DNA from: Prostheceraeus crozeri
Taxonomy: Eukaryota; Platyhelminthes; Polycladida; Euryleptidae
Assembly (NCBI GenBank): GCA_907163375.1
Contig: CAJQUW010008745.1
Span: forward strand, 1 to 64,000
Direction of reading: 5' to 3'
Length of the DNA stretch: 64,000 nt
Positions 1-9,663 of the stretch are shown here, one piece after another. Below the pieces are notes generated by a model. The model searched no databases. It was not told where the DNA came from and saw nothing but the letters and a program-made list of their open reading frames with translations. The position numbers and the translations under genes were made by a program. The stretch's first letter is position 1. Each line of letters opens with the position of its first letter.

Positions 1-500
1 GAAATGTTTTAAGATTTACAAGTTAGACTAAGCGTGCTACTATTTCCAAATGAAAATGTATACATGGTTAAATCAACCACTTAACCCCATCCGTAGTCTA
101 ACAAGCTCTTTACACATGGATCGCAGTCGATTGCTATCCCTGTATCAGAAGTGTAAGCTATCTTAATTTTATTTGACACTATTTCATCTATCATCATCGT
201 CCATATGAAATGTTTTAAGATTTACAAGTTAGACTAAGAGTGCTACTATTTACCAATGAAAAAGTATACATGGTTAAATCATCCACTTAACCCCATCCGT
301 AGTCTAACAAGCTACTCTTACACATGGAAACGCAAGTCGATTGGCTCTATCCCTGTATCAGAAGTGATAAGCTATCTTCAATTTTATTTGACCACTATTT
401 CATCTACCATTATCAACTACAACACCACCCATATTGAAATGTTAAAAGATTTGCAAAGGTTTAAGCATTTAAGCGTGCTACTATTTCCAAATGAAAAAGC
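1..500 (+). repeat. Three-copy tandem repeat overlapping a coding region
   Basis: A unit starting gaaatgtt(t/a)(t/a)aagattt recurs at 1, 207 and 436, so the period is 206 then 229 nt. Copies 1 and 2 are very similar, with scattered indels. The unit contains the stretch that is open in frame at 256-573; the first copy is no longer open. It looks like local duplication of a coding segment followed by decay of the upstream copies. Confidence 0.8.
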
Positions 501-573
501 TATAACTGGTTTAAATTATTCACTAAAGCCCATTCAAGTAAGTCAGTATGAAAGCAAAGATAATACGAAATAA
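256..573 (+). CDS. Hypothetical element protein, possibly N-terminally incomplete
   Basis: An open frame of 105 residues rich in Ser, Thr, Tyr and Leu, with no domain I recognise. It is built from the tandem repeat that precedes it, and the residues after about 60 match the translation of the decayed upstream copies, so the original gene may have been longer or duplicated. Its TAA stop (571-573) lies inside an AATAAA poly(A) signal (569-574). The next gene converges on it from the minus strand with the same stop/poly(A) overlap. This compact style matches other genes of the element, which is why I assign it to the element and not to the host. Function unknown. Confidence 0.4.
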   Translation: MKKYTWLNHPLNPIRSLTSYSYTWKRKSIGSIPVSEVISYLQFYLTTISSTIINYNTTHIEMLKDLQRFKHLSVLLFPNEKAITGLNYSLKPIQVSQYESKDNTK

Positions 574-582
574 ACATTTATT
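569..582. terminator. Convergent poly(A) signals overlapping two stop codons
   Basis: AATAAA at 569-574 on + overlaps the TAA of the upstream gene. TTTATT at 577-582 gives AATAAA on the minus strand and overlaps the TAA of the minus-strand gene. The two transcripts would end within about 10-30 nt of one another. Confidence 0.55.
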
Positions 583-1066
583 ATGGCATGTATTTTAAAA
601 GGTATTCATCGTCAATATCGTCCCAGAGTCTGACTTCACATAGATCACAAAAACAGTTGAGCTGCTTTAAACGTTCTTCTGCAGCGTCCCTCACGTTGTA
701 AATGTACGCCCACTCCGCCACGGTTCGCGGTTGGGAGTTAGGGGTGTACCACGACCCATATTTGATGCAACTGGCGACTTGCTGGTCATCCTCCATCACA
801 TCGTCAGTATCGTAAAAAAAAAAAACATATGAGAAAAAAAAAGATACTGTCCTCCCTCACGCCTGTTAATTCGGGACCACTCCTTCTCACATACACTCTC
901 CTCTTTCCTCGTCCGCTGGTAATGATTACTTTCGTATATTTTCCAGTCGGTACACCTTCTCCACCTTCGCCTTTCTTGGTGCATTTGGTGTAACGAGCGC
1001 CTTTGGTGTTGAGCATGGAGAGGAGAACTCCAATGCGGTATTTGGTGTTGTTGGAGGGCTTGTCAT
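581..1066 (-). pseudogene. Small conserved-looking element gene, broken or spliced
   Basis: Three minus-strand pieces look like one gene: a Pro/Ser/Thr-rich start (ATG at 1066), a Gly/Lys/Arg-rich middle (about 965-865, with the segment YVRRSGPELTG) and an acidic Cys-containing C-terminus (796-581, with CFCDLCE near the end). Between the first and second there is a change of frame near 950-980. Between the second and third lies a pyrimidine-rich stretch (about 805-860) preceded by a GTGAGG that could be an intron donor. The C-terminal 72 residues read as real protein (TVAEWAYIYNVRDAAEERL). It diverges from the polymerase gene across the left promoter region. I do not know its function. Confidence 0.4.
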
Positions 1067-1125
1067 GTTGACTGTGAATAATGACTTTGAAATGTTTTCT
1101 AATTTCTTAAGTATAACACAAGCAG

Positions 1126-1171
1126 CCAATCAGAATGAACATCCAATGAATGAAGAGAATGAAAGTATATA
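1126..1171 (+). promoter_or_regulatory. Left-end promoter: CCAAT, CCAAT, TATA
   Basis: CCAAT at 1126 (followed by CA), CCAAT at 1143 (followed by GA) and TATATA at 1166. Start-to-start distances are 17 and 23 nt, exactly as in the promoter at the other end of the element. The polymerase ATG is 179 nt downstream of TATA. CCAATCA/CCAATGA are NF-Y-type sites; that NF-Y acts here is inference. Confidence 0.65.
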
Positions 1172-1344
1172 CAGCAAAGTGATATCCGTATCATTTCACT
1201 CTGTCTTTGAGACGCATAATTGAACTGTTCTCTGACGAATTCTGTATTTGAGGCGTACAAGTGAACTGCTCTTTAGTGAATTTCAAATTTGAGTGAAGTC
1301 TCTATCTTGTTGAAGTATCAAGCTTAAACATAATTTCGTTCAAA

Positions 1345-1414
1345 TGGTAAGTTGAAAATTTCCTCTCTCATCTCACCTCAAACGTGTCACTAATAGCATC
1401 TTCCACAATTTCAG
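1345..1414 (+). other. ATG-only first exon and 67-nt intron of the polymerase gene
   Basis: ATG at 1345-1347 is followed at once by the donor GTAAGT. A branch-point-like CACTAAT (1388-1394) and the acceptor TTTCAG (ending 1414) complete an intron of 67 nt. Exon 2 begins GCATCAACT, giving Met-Ala-Ser-Thr. The gene at the other end of the element has the same layout. Confidence 0.7.
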
Positions 1415-4400
1415 GCATCAACTTCATCACCAACACCCTCCCTTCTCGAGGAAAGTTTAGAGTTGTTGAGTCAAGGTAGGTTGTAACAATACACTGAGAC
1501 TTTAACAGAGATGAAAGAATGATTTCTCTTTCAGGTGATACCAGTTCCATCTCGTGCGAGTACATCTAAACATTGTCGCGGGAATGTGACGATCGGCAAT
1601 GTGTGACTGTGGACGACATCTTCACGAGGAAGCGTGATCTCATCCGGACACATCAAGCGAGGTGTTTTGTAGGGACTAAGCCGGCATCAATCTCCGAAGG
1701 TAGGGATGATTCTGTTAACGATGTCTCCTTTTCTTGCGATTTATGCATTCAGTCTTTCGAGACACGTTTTGAACTATCTTCGCACAGACTTCAACATACA
1801 CACACGAACGATACCTACACCAACGGTACCTCCTCTATCCGACTCACTGAGGTGTCCATAAATAATTTAGTGAGGAACTACCAGATGGACTCCTCAGAAA
1901 CCATTGCTAACTTTGAGGAATGGTTTCATCAAAATTCATCATTGATAGAAGCGCTCTTCAACAATTTAGACAATTTTTGAATGAAGGCGCTCATCTATCT
2001 TAAAATAAAATATGTAAAAATCGACCACCATACTGGACAAATAATAGAGAGGTTTGAGTTTCACATACCCTCCTCTCCTGCAACCGAAGTTGTAGACTGT
2101 GAGTCTTGGATAAATTTTCATATCCAAGGGTTAAAATTAAATATAGATAAATTTAACGAGCGTGATAGTGGACTCGTTTTTGATGGTATTGAGACCGCTA
2201 TGATCAAAATCAGTTTATTAGGAAATCATAGCGGTCGAGGCTCCTTTAAACTTCCGAAAAATTTAAGAAATAAAGCAGCAGTCATTTCTGTAGATTGCGA
2301 ATCGCAATGTTTTAAGTATGCCGTCCTCTCCATTCTCCACTATAATGATGTGCAGAATAGTCGATACCGCAAGAGTAAGTATCAACAGTGGGAGAATGAA
2401 TTAAACTTCGATGACTGTAATAGTGACGATATGAAAATTAAAGATATAGAAAATTTGAAAAATTGAACAACATCAAAATAGTTCTCCATGTTTGGGAAAA
2501 GGGATTGAAGGGTGTGCGCTACAACTCGCGTTCGAGTTGTTATGAACGTACAGTAAACCTGTTATTAGTAAAACAGGATGATAGTGAGGAATGGCACTAC
2601 TGTGGTATTCCCAAAATCTCTCGCTTATACCACCACTTAGAAAACTCTAGTAGAGAGTTATATTACTGCGACAGATGTATTCGCCACTTTAGGAGGAAAA
2701 CTAAATTTGAAACTCATTACGAATGGTGTAAGCGAGGTAAACTGCAAATGGAGCGCATGCCCAAAGATAAGGAGTTTTCATATAGAGAGAATGGTGATGA
2801 ACTAAGTCCTCTTCGTGTCATCTATGCTGACATCGAATGTTATATCGATGATAACATCCATCGACCAGCAGCCATTTCCTGCTATGAAGTATGGCATGAT
2901 CACTTTAGGGGTAGGCAAAATAAAATGCGCGTCTGGCAAGGTGAGGATTGTATTTACCAATTCCTACAATTCCTCGAACAGGCTGTAAAATTTCAACAAA
3001 AACATGATGGTGAACTCTATCGCAGATCATTGCATATGACAGCAGATGATCAAGCAAAATTTGATAGTTGCAACGTTTTGCCCCAAATGTAGGAAAACAT
3101 TTGACGATGATAAGATTAAGAAAGTGCGCGACCATGATCACATCACTGCTAAATTTAGAAAACGCACTCTGTTCAAAATGTAATTTTTCGCTGAGGATGA
3201 AGCGGCGTACATTACCCGTCATTTTCCACAATTTCAAGGGCTACGACAGCCATATGATAATAAAAGGAGGTTTAGGTCAAATGAAAGAGTGGAAGCTTGA
3301 TGTAATAGCGCAAACGAGAGAGAAGTTTATGGCCATGACAGCAAAAGTGCCTGTCGATAAAACTAAAGAAAATAAGACGGTCTATTTTGATATAAAATTT
3401 TTAGATTCCTACCAATTTATGACTGCATCACTGGCCTCTCTCGTGCAAAATCTAAAGTCTCTTCCACTAACACAAAATCTTAAGAAACAATACCCAAATC
3501 TAACCGATGAAGTCATCACACGGAAAGGAGTCTTTCCATATGCATATTTTGATGCGATTAGTAAACTCGGCGAGACTTCTCTTCCGCCCATAGATAAATT
3601 TAAAAATGATTTGACCGGCGCAGAATGTAAGACCGAAGATTATGATCATGCACAAGATGCATGGATAAAATTTGACTGCCATACATTTGGTGAATATATG
3701 ATTGCCTACCTTAAGTTAGATGTATTTTTGCTGGCTGATGTATTTCAGGAGTTTCGACGAGTGGCATTAGAAGAAGATAAGTTAGATCCCGTCCACTTTG
3801 TCAGTCTACCAGCCATGTCATTTAAGTCTGCTTTTAAAATGACTGGTGAGACCATTCATCTCTTACAAGATCCAGAGATGTATAATTTATTTGAGCGAGG
3901 AATTCGCGGTGGTCTCACATTTGTAAATAAACATAGGTTAAAATCTGAAACAGTAGGTAATGATCATACCCATCTGAAGTATTATGCCAAAATAATTTGT
4001 ATGGTAGTTCATTATCCAAACCGCTACCTCACTCTGAGTTTAGCTGGTTAGATGATAGTGATATTCAACATTTCTCCAACCCTTCTAACATACTAGCAAT
4101 TCCAGATGAAGGTGATTGGGGATATTATTTTGAGATAGATCTAATCTATCCAAATAATATTAAACATAAAACCGTAGATTTTCCACTCGCACCCGAATCA
4201 GGTGAAGTGAGCAAAGATATGTTTTCCGACTTTATGAAACAATTTCATAAAGATTTAGAATCATGTGGACAACCCGACTATAAGCCTTGCCGCAAACTTT
4301 TGCTCACTCAATATGATAAAGAAAACTATCTAGTCCACTTTAGCATCTTAAAATTTTATTTAGAAATGGGCATGATTTTAAAAAGAGTTCACCGCATTAT

Positions 4401-5334
4401 TAAATTTAGACAGAAAGCCTTCCTCAAGCCATATATTGATAGCAACAGCCAGAAACGTGCACTAGCCCAAAATAACTTTGAAAAAGATTTCTATAAATAT
4501 AAGAACAACAGTCTATTTGGTAAGACGATGGAGGATGTTAGAAAGCGCGTAAACTACAAACTAGTTAATGATGATCAAAAGTATCACAAATTGACCTCAT
4601 CACCTCTATTCATCGATAGAGACATAATCGATGAGGATCTTGTAGGTATTAAAATGATAAAATCTGAAGTTGAGTTGTGCAAACCCATCTATATTGGTCA
4701 AGCTGTTCTAGATTACTCCAAGCTTGAAATGTATCAACTCTTCTATAAAATACTAAAACCGTGTCCTCTCGTAAAAGAGGTTCGTTTGTTGGGTGGTGAT
4801 ACAGATAGTTTCTTTTTAGGTATTACCACTCAAAAAGATTTAAATTTCAATGAAGTAGGAAAATCTTTAGAAAGATATTTTGATACATCAAATTATCCTG
4901 CTGATCATCCACTCTACTCCATCAAAAATAAGGCAAAACTTGGCTGCTTTAAGGATGAGACAGCAGGGAAGGAAATAGATGAAATGATTCTCCTCCGTCC
5001 AAAAATGTATTCTATGAAATTAAAGGATAGCGACGATAGTATTAAGCGTGCTAAAGGCATATCAAGATCATTGGTCTCTAACATGAAACATAAGAATTTC
5101 AGGAAAGCCTATAGAAATAAAAATATAACGTTTGTCAATATGACAATCTTAAAATCTAAGTCGCATGAGATCAAAACTCATACTTTTAGGAAACGGGCGC
5201 TTTCAGCATGGGAGGATAAGAGGTGCTGGTTAGAACACAACATATCTCTTCCACATGGACATCCTGACACAAACATACCACCACCCAAAAGAATTAAACT
5301 CACACTACCACATTCAGGAGACGTCTTAGCATAA
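1345..5334 (+). pseudogene. polB: Protein-primed family B DNA polymerase of the element, inactivated
   Basis: Replicative polymerase of Polintons. Visible parts in order: ATG exon, exon 2 (1415-1475), probable intron 1476-1534, a C2H2 finger (about 1735-1800), the N-terminal domain (1981-2460), Exo I with the Asp-x-Glu pair (about 2821-2845), Exo II (about 3217-3260), Exo III YLKLD (about 3709-3725), motif B with NNSLFGKT (about 4503-4530) and motif C GGDTDS (about 4792-4809). Breaks: in-frame TAA 1567-1569, TGA 1978-1980, and frame changes near 2455-2463, 3075-3085, 3165-3180 and 3985-3995. The last falls in motif A, where the catalytic aspartate position reads tyrosine. With so many lesions the product cannot be an active full-length polymerase. 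Family identity is certain; exact lesion points are approximate. Confidence 0.9.
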
Positions 5335-5640
5335 TCATCCTTAACTTAGTATTTTGATGTTGATTTCTGTAGATAAACATTGTTGTTTTATGTATCGCAT
5401 GAGATTGTTTTTTTCCTTGTGAATATGTGTCCACATCTGTACATTCCCCATGTGATGACTTTTCCACTGAAAGACATTTTTCCTATCCCTGTATATTTCC
5501 ACCCTTCACGAAGTAAAAAGACTTTTTGTATATAACAATGTTTATTGAAGTGCGCTCATGTATATATTTTCAGTGGATGTTGTATAAAGTCTATTCCTTC
5601 ACATTCATGTACATATTTCAATAAACATATCACAATGACT
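5335..5640. terminator. Overlapping convergent 3' ends
   Basis: No gene. AATAAA on + at 5620-5625 serves the polymerase transcript. TTTATT at 5541-5546 is AATAAA on the minus strand, serving the minus-strand gene that ends at 5641. Because each signal lies beyond the other, the two 3' untranslated regions would overlap by about 80 nt. Confidence 0.5.
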
Positions 5641-7161
5641 TCACTTTGTTTTCCGAAACACTAACGTTATGAGGGATTTAGTATCTTTCACATGGATGCA
5701 CTCTTGTAAACCATTGGTAATTTTGATAGCAATAGAGGGTATAGTTTGTTTGACGACGGGATGATAGAAAATAGATTCAAACATCTTCTCGACTATTCCA
5801 TATGAAGCGTCTTTATCATGAATGAAATCACGTAAAATGTATTCTTTTTTCTCACCAACAGAAATAGGTAGAATCAAATCACTTTGAATGTAAAGGTGCT
5901 GTTCATGTTTATCAAGTGTCATTGGTGTTTCTATACCAATCGTATGCGCAGCAGCAAACACAGTTTGTAGCATTGAAAAACCAAAGAGTTTTTTCAAATT
6001 TTTACTCAATTGACATTGAATGTCATCACCCAGTTTCAGAACAACGCGTTGATTTTCAATTGAAAACGAAATGTGGTGTGTCTTTACATCATATTTACTT
6101 TTCATCACATGCTTCAACTTCTGTTGTATATAAGGATTTACTACATGAATGAAGCTTTCAACTGTATGATATAGACGCGGCATTATATTGATAGCAACTT
6201 TAGATTCTTCATAAGACTGGTAAATTTTCTTGATGCGATCGCCATAGATGTCCACCCACCATTCATCATTAACTGAATCAGCTTTAGTGTGATATTCATG
6301 AGAAGCATACACCACACCGCTTCCAATAATAGGTGTATAATGTCTTACAAAATGACGCAAGGTTGGAGAGAAATAAACTGTAAGTTTGTCATTATATTTC
6401 TGAATAACCAACTTATTTTTGTCCGCCATAATTTTCTCTCCATACTTCTTACCCACAGTCTCATTCCATCGTTTTACTAACTCAATAAGTGATAAAGGTT
6501 GAACACCACGCTTTTTCAAAATGATGCGTTCTTCGCATTCTACAACATCTTCATCAAATATTTTAAATCTATAATGAAATTTGTTGATTCGATTTGAATA
6601 AACTTTTCTAACATTTGCAGTAGCAATTGACGTTAGATGTAGTCCATGACCAAAACCGAGATGCGGATAGAATTCACTATCCAACCTCAGCGTAAGACCT
6701 TTAGTAAAAGAATGAAAGCGGAGGAACTGTCTCCCACTCCAATGATAGATAGTAAACTCATAAGCTTTCTGATTTTTATTCTTCATGATGGAAGTATTAC
6801 CACTGTTGAATGCCTTAATAATTTTCTCATTCCCAAATGGCTCATAAGAATCTGATTTTATCTGAATCCATTCATAGTTCCACTTTCCATCTGATGTTAA
6901 ATTGTATGGGAACTGGAATGCATTATTCATCGTTATTCCATCATGGGTGCGAGGAGTCAATATCATTTCTTCCAAATCATTCACATTCTGAATATTGCTA
7001 TCATAGCAAATACTAGAAACGCCAACCTCCCATTCACCTTCTAAATGCAGTGGGCGATTTAATTCTACTCGATAGTCTGATGGTTTATTTTTGGGAAATT
7101 TATTCATAGAAGCATTACTGGGCAAGTAGATTAGAAACGAGTCCTTATTTTCACTTTCCAT
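5641..7161 (-). CDS. Polinton virion-type protein, paralogue 1
   Basis: A 506-residue protein (ATG at 7161; an alternative ATG lies at 7191). The N-terminus carries the motif LPSNASMNKFPKNKPSDYRV followed by a GEWEVGVSSICY segment, which I know from large uncharacterised proteins of animal Polintons that begin with SNAS and continue L.G.WEVGL..I.Y. It is paralogous to the next gene (7201-8598) over its full length. In such elements it sits among capsid genes, so a structural role (minor capsid, penton or fibre) is likely but inferred. No signal peptide or membrane segment. An ATGCAAAC motif lies 32 nt upstream of the chosen start and overlaps the stop of the upstream gene, which supports the 7161 start. 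Confidence 0.75.
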   Translation of the reverse strand: MESENKDSFLIYLPSNASMNKFPKNKPSDYRVELNRPLHLEGEWEVGVSSICYDSNIQNVNDLEEMILTPRTHDGITMNNAFQFPYNLTSDGKWNYEWIQIKSDSYEPFGNEKIIKAFNSGNTSIMKNKNQKAYEFTIYHWSGRQFLRFHSFTKGLTLRLDSEFYPHLGFGHGLHLTSIATANVRKVYSNRINKFHYRFKIFDEDVVECEERIILKKRGVQPLSLIELVKRWNETVGKKYGEKIMADKNKLVIQKYNDKLTVYFSPTLRHFVRHYTPIIGSGVVYASHEYHTKADSVNDEWWVDIYGDRIKKIYQSYEESKVAINIMPRLYHTVESFIHVVNPYIQQKLKHVMKSKYDVKTHHISFSIENQRVVLKLGDDIQCQLSKNLKKLFGFSMLQTVFAAAHTIGIETPMTLDKHEQHLYIQSDLILPISVGEKKEYILRDFIHDKDASYGIVEKMFESIFYHPVVKQTIPSIAIKITNGLQECIHVKDTKSLITLVFRKTK

Positions 7162-7193
7162 ATTATTCACATTGGAAAAATATATTAGCATAC

Positions 7194-7201
7194 GTTTGCA
7201 T
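7194..7201 (-). promoter_or_regulatory. ATGCAAA motif upstream of 7161 gene
   Basis: ATGCAAAC on the minus strand, 32 nt before the start codon and overlapping the preceding stop codon. Confidence 0.4.
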
Positions 7202-8598
7202 TAACTCTTCATTCGGAAATGGAGTGTGATACTTGTCACAGCATCTTTATGAAAAGGAATCAACGCACCAGCATCGTCATAAATGGCAATATCAATTTGT
7301 GGGATGTAGTTTGATTTCAGCTTTGTATAATGCACTTTCTTGAAAGTATGCTCAGATAAAATACTGCAGCTCTTTGGCTGGTATGGTATCATTGCTAGCA
7401 ATGGAGCTTCAACATCTCCCACACGTACATCTTCACCAATATTGGAATATATCTGAAAATAGTTAATACGACGCGATAGCGACATGTCTGCGCTAGCTTT
7501 GGTTACAGTACCACTTTTAAAGATATTTTGGTCAAAACCCAAAATGTCCATTAGAGTTTTATCCATAATTAGTTCAATACCTTTTCCACTTATAGTGAGA
7601 GACAAAGTACCTTCTTTTTCAGAAAATGAAATATGTTGCTCATTAATCACTTCATTTAAATAATCTACAACCAATTTAACCGAAGTAATAATGCGAGGCA
7701 TCAACACTCTTGTTTCATGTAAGAAACCACCAAAAGGCTCTACACACTTTCTGTATAAAGATACGGCCCATTCTGTATCAAATTGATTTGGCCTTTCACA
7801 TGGTAAATGTTGCATATCAGATTTTCCATGAACAGCTGCAGAACGATGTCGTAAGAACTGATGAAAATCTTTTGAACAAACTAATACTAGATCATCATCA
7901 TTTAATTTGCTTATTGCAATATGATTAGATGATTTGATATAAGTCAATGTTGCCACTTGTTTACCATCAACTCGAAGGAGATAATTAAATTTCTTCAATA
8001 ATGTTTCAGGAGTCATGTTTGTCTTTCTTGGCTTAATCACAATCTTCTTCACCAACGTCTTCTCATTTCTTGGAATAAGATCTACATAATAAGCTTCCTC
8101 TCGATATATTAACTGTTTATGACCACTTATGTGGTAATTAACGTTAAAATTATCATAGCTTGTTAAGGCGCTAGCGAGGTAGCCTAAATCATTTCTTAAA
8201 CTTGGACTTAAACCAACAATCCAATCTTTCTCAACTACATGATGTACATAATTATAATCATCATTGTGCGGAGTAAATTGGACAATATGTTTACACGCTT
8301 TATTCAAGAAATCATATATAAACTTTTTACATGATAAGAGATCTTTCTTTGACCACTGTGGAATGTATACTCGGCACCCCTTTTCACATTGATAAGCAGC
8401 TGTACGCCTCATATTAATAGTCATCACCTCATGATCAAAAGTATAGACACAGTTGCTATAAACAAGTTGAGTGACACCCACTTCCCAATTCCCATTTAGC
8501 TGTTGTGCATGATCAATGGGAGTAGAAAAGAGTGCGGCTCGATTACTAGTAAATCTCTTTGTAGCCGCATTGCTAAGCAAAATATGATAAAACGACAT
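7201..8598 (-). CDS. Polinton virion-type protein, paralogue 2
   Basis: A 465-residue protein starting at the ATG at 8598; the open frame continues a few codons upstream only through a TTG. The start MSFYHILLSNAATKRFTSN and the segment NGNWEVGVTQLVY match the SNA..F / G.WEVG..x.Y pattern of its downstream paralogue, and conservation continues along the chain. It belongs to the same Polinton structural-type family; the role is inferred from neighbours (capsid, protease, ATPase) and not from a known fold. The gene is intact. It is divergent from the + strand cassette that starts at 8634, with only 35 nt between start codons. Confidence 0.73.
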   Translation of the reverse strand: MSFYHILLSNAATKRFTSNRAALFSTPIDHAQQLNGNWEVGVTQLVYSNCVYTFDHEVMTINMRRTAAYQCEKGCRVYIPQWSKKDLLSCKKFIYDFLNKACKHIVQFTPHNDDYNYVHHVVEKDWIVGLSPSLRNDLGYLASALTSYDNFNVNYHISGHKQLIYREEAYYVDLIPRNEKTLVKKIVIKPRKTNMTPETLLKKFNYLLRVDGKQVATLTYIKSSNHIAISKLNDDDLVLVCSKDFHQFLRHRSAAVHGKSDMQHLPCERPNQFDTEWAVSLYRKCVEPFGGFLHETRVLMPRIITSVKLVVDYLNEVINEQHISFSEKEGTLSLTISGKGIELIMDKTLMDILGFDQNIFKSGTVTKASADMSLSRRINYFQIYSNIGEDVRVGDVEAPLLAMIPYQPKSCSILSEHTFKKVHYTKLKSNYIPQIDIAIYDDAGALIPFHKDAVTSITLHFRMKS

Positions 8599-8633
8599 TT
8601 TTATATTGCTAATCTGCAACTTTGCATAACATC
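8599..8633. promoter_or_regulatory. Very short divergent intergenic region
   Basis: The 35 nt between divergent start codons at 8598 (-) and 8634 (+) hold ATGCAAAG on the minus strand (8620-8627), 21 nt before the minus-strand ATG, and an AT-rich TATATTG stretch. It must serve as promoter for at least the minus-strand gene. Confidence 0.45.
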
Positions 8634-8990
8634 ATGAAGACTTGGATTTTGGACTCTCTACAATATATCAGAGTTGATCGTGATGGAAACGTACATTTCA
8701 AAAATTCTCATGGTCATACATCAAGAGGTATTACATTAACATGGCGACAATTTGTCAACCTCAATGATATCATGAGGGATTTGGAATATTTTGAAACATT
8801 AAGATTCATCTCCTTGGGTGATCAAGTTTGGCTTCAACATTACAGAAATGAAATTCAAATCTACCATTCTCATTCCGCAAACTGTTTCTCATTTCGCAAA
8901 TACAATTGGGAGAAGTATAGAAGATACATACATCGCTCCATCATGACATTTATTCGTCGTGAGTTCATCGCCCTACTATGCAAATCTTAA
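8634..8990 (+). CDS. Small protein of a tandem pair, PC4-like appearance
   Basis: 118 residues from the ATG at 8634; upstream codons are open only through a TTG. It aligns along its length with the first about 108 residues of the next gene (shared LDSLQ, NV.FK, IM.DL.YF, WEKY.R..HRSI). Within the protein, the stretch around VHFKNSHGHTSRGITLTWRQF and the later stretch around IQIYHS...FSFRKYNWEKY look like two divergent repeats of strand-turn-strand-helix. The pattern strand, basic Gly, ITLT, Trp-containing helix recalls the PC4/Sub1 single-strand-binding fold, but this is only a resemblance by eye. The gene lies just before the TBP-like gene, so a role in transcription or DNA binding is a reasonable guess. 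Confidence 0.5.
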   Translation: MKTWILDSLQYIRVDRDGNVHFKNSHGHTSRGITLTWRQFVNLNDIMRDLEYFETLRFISLGDQVWLQHYRNEIQIYHSHSANCFSFRKYNWEKYRRYIHRSIMTFIRREFIALLCKS

Positions 8991-9012
8991 TCAGATATGA
9001 TTACCACGCACC

Positions 9013-9663
9013 ATGAGTTGGAAATTAGATTCCCTACAACGTATTGAAACGGATCATGATCGAAACGTCTATTTCAAAGATTCAACTGGAAATGTGAGAA
9101 GAGAGTTTGCTTTATCTTATCGTCATTTTCAATCTCTACATCATATCATGAAGGACTTGAAATACTTCTATATGAAAAGACATTCACGTATTGGAAATCG
9201 CATCTGGCTGCGCGTCAACAATCGGCGAATTCAACTCTATCATTCCCAACTTCATACTAACTTCACATTTCATCAAGGTAGTTGGGAAAAGTATAAAAGG
9301 AAGGTACATCGCTCAATTTACTCATTCTTTCATCATGAAGCGCCATCGCTACACCATCGTCAACATTCTCCGTCGCTTCAGACTCTACACCAAAATCGAT
9401 CTCACAACATTACGCCAACAGCTTCCAAACAGCAAGTATTACCCGGGCCGTCCTCAAATGTTAGTGGTGAAGATGAACAATTCACGGAATCTTCAACTCT
9501 TCCCAAATGGGACTGTACAGATTCTCGGCGCCCTTTCTCATTCATCGGCGCAGTCAATGCGCTTAGAGCTACAAAGACTACTACGTCGGATATGGAAGAG
9601 GGAGAGGTGTGTGATGTCGAATCTGACTGTGGACAATATGGTGATCTCTACTCAATTGAGTGA
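9013..9663 (+). CDS. Second copy of the tandem pair, with overprinted tail
   Basis: 216 residues from ATG at 9013, 22 nt after the stop of its paralogue. Residues 1 to about 108 are paralogous to the 8634-8990 product. The tail (about 109-216) is polar and low in hydrophobics, with Ser/Thr/Gln-rich and acidic stretches, and has no counterpart in the paralogue. That tail lies entirely over the TBP-like gene (9335 onward) in a different frame. Either the protein really ends in a disordered overprinted tail, or the original stop has been lost. The N-terminal half is well supported by paralogy; the tail is uncertain. The PC4-like idea applies equally here. Confidence 0.55.
   Translation: MSWKLDSLQRIETDHDRNVYFKDSTGNVRREFALSYRHFQSLHHIMKDLKYFYMKRHSRIGNRIWLRVNNRRIQLYHSQLHTNFTFHQGSWEKYKRKVHRSIYSFFHHEAPSLHHRQHSPSLQTLHQNRSHNITPTASKQQVLPGPSSNVSGEDEQFTESSTLPKWDCTDSRRPFSFIGAVNALRATKTTTSDMEEGEVCDVESDCGQYGDLYSIE

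Noticed and set aside
5916-6855. Several + strand frames inside the virion-protein gene
   Set aside because: Shadows of the intact minus-strand gene, no family resemblance.
9191-9334. Upstream extension of the TBP-like frame
   Set aside because: The 48 codons before ATG 9335 show no TBP similarity and lie over the conserved part of the paralogous protein; homology starts at 9335.
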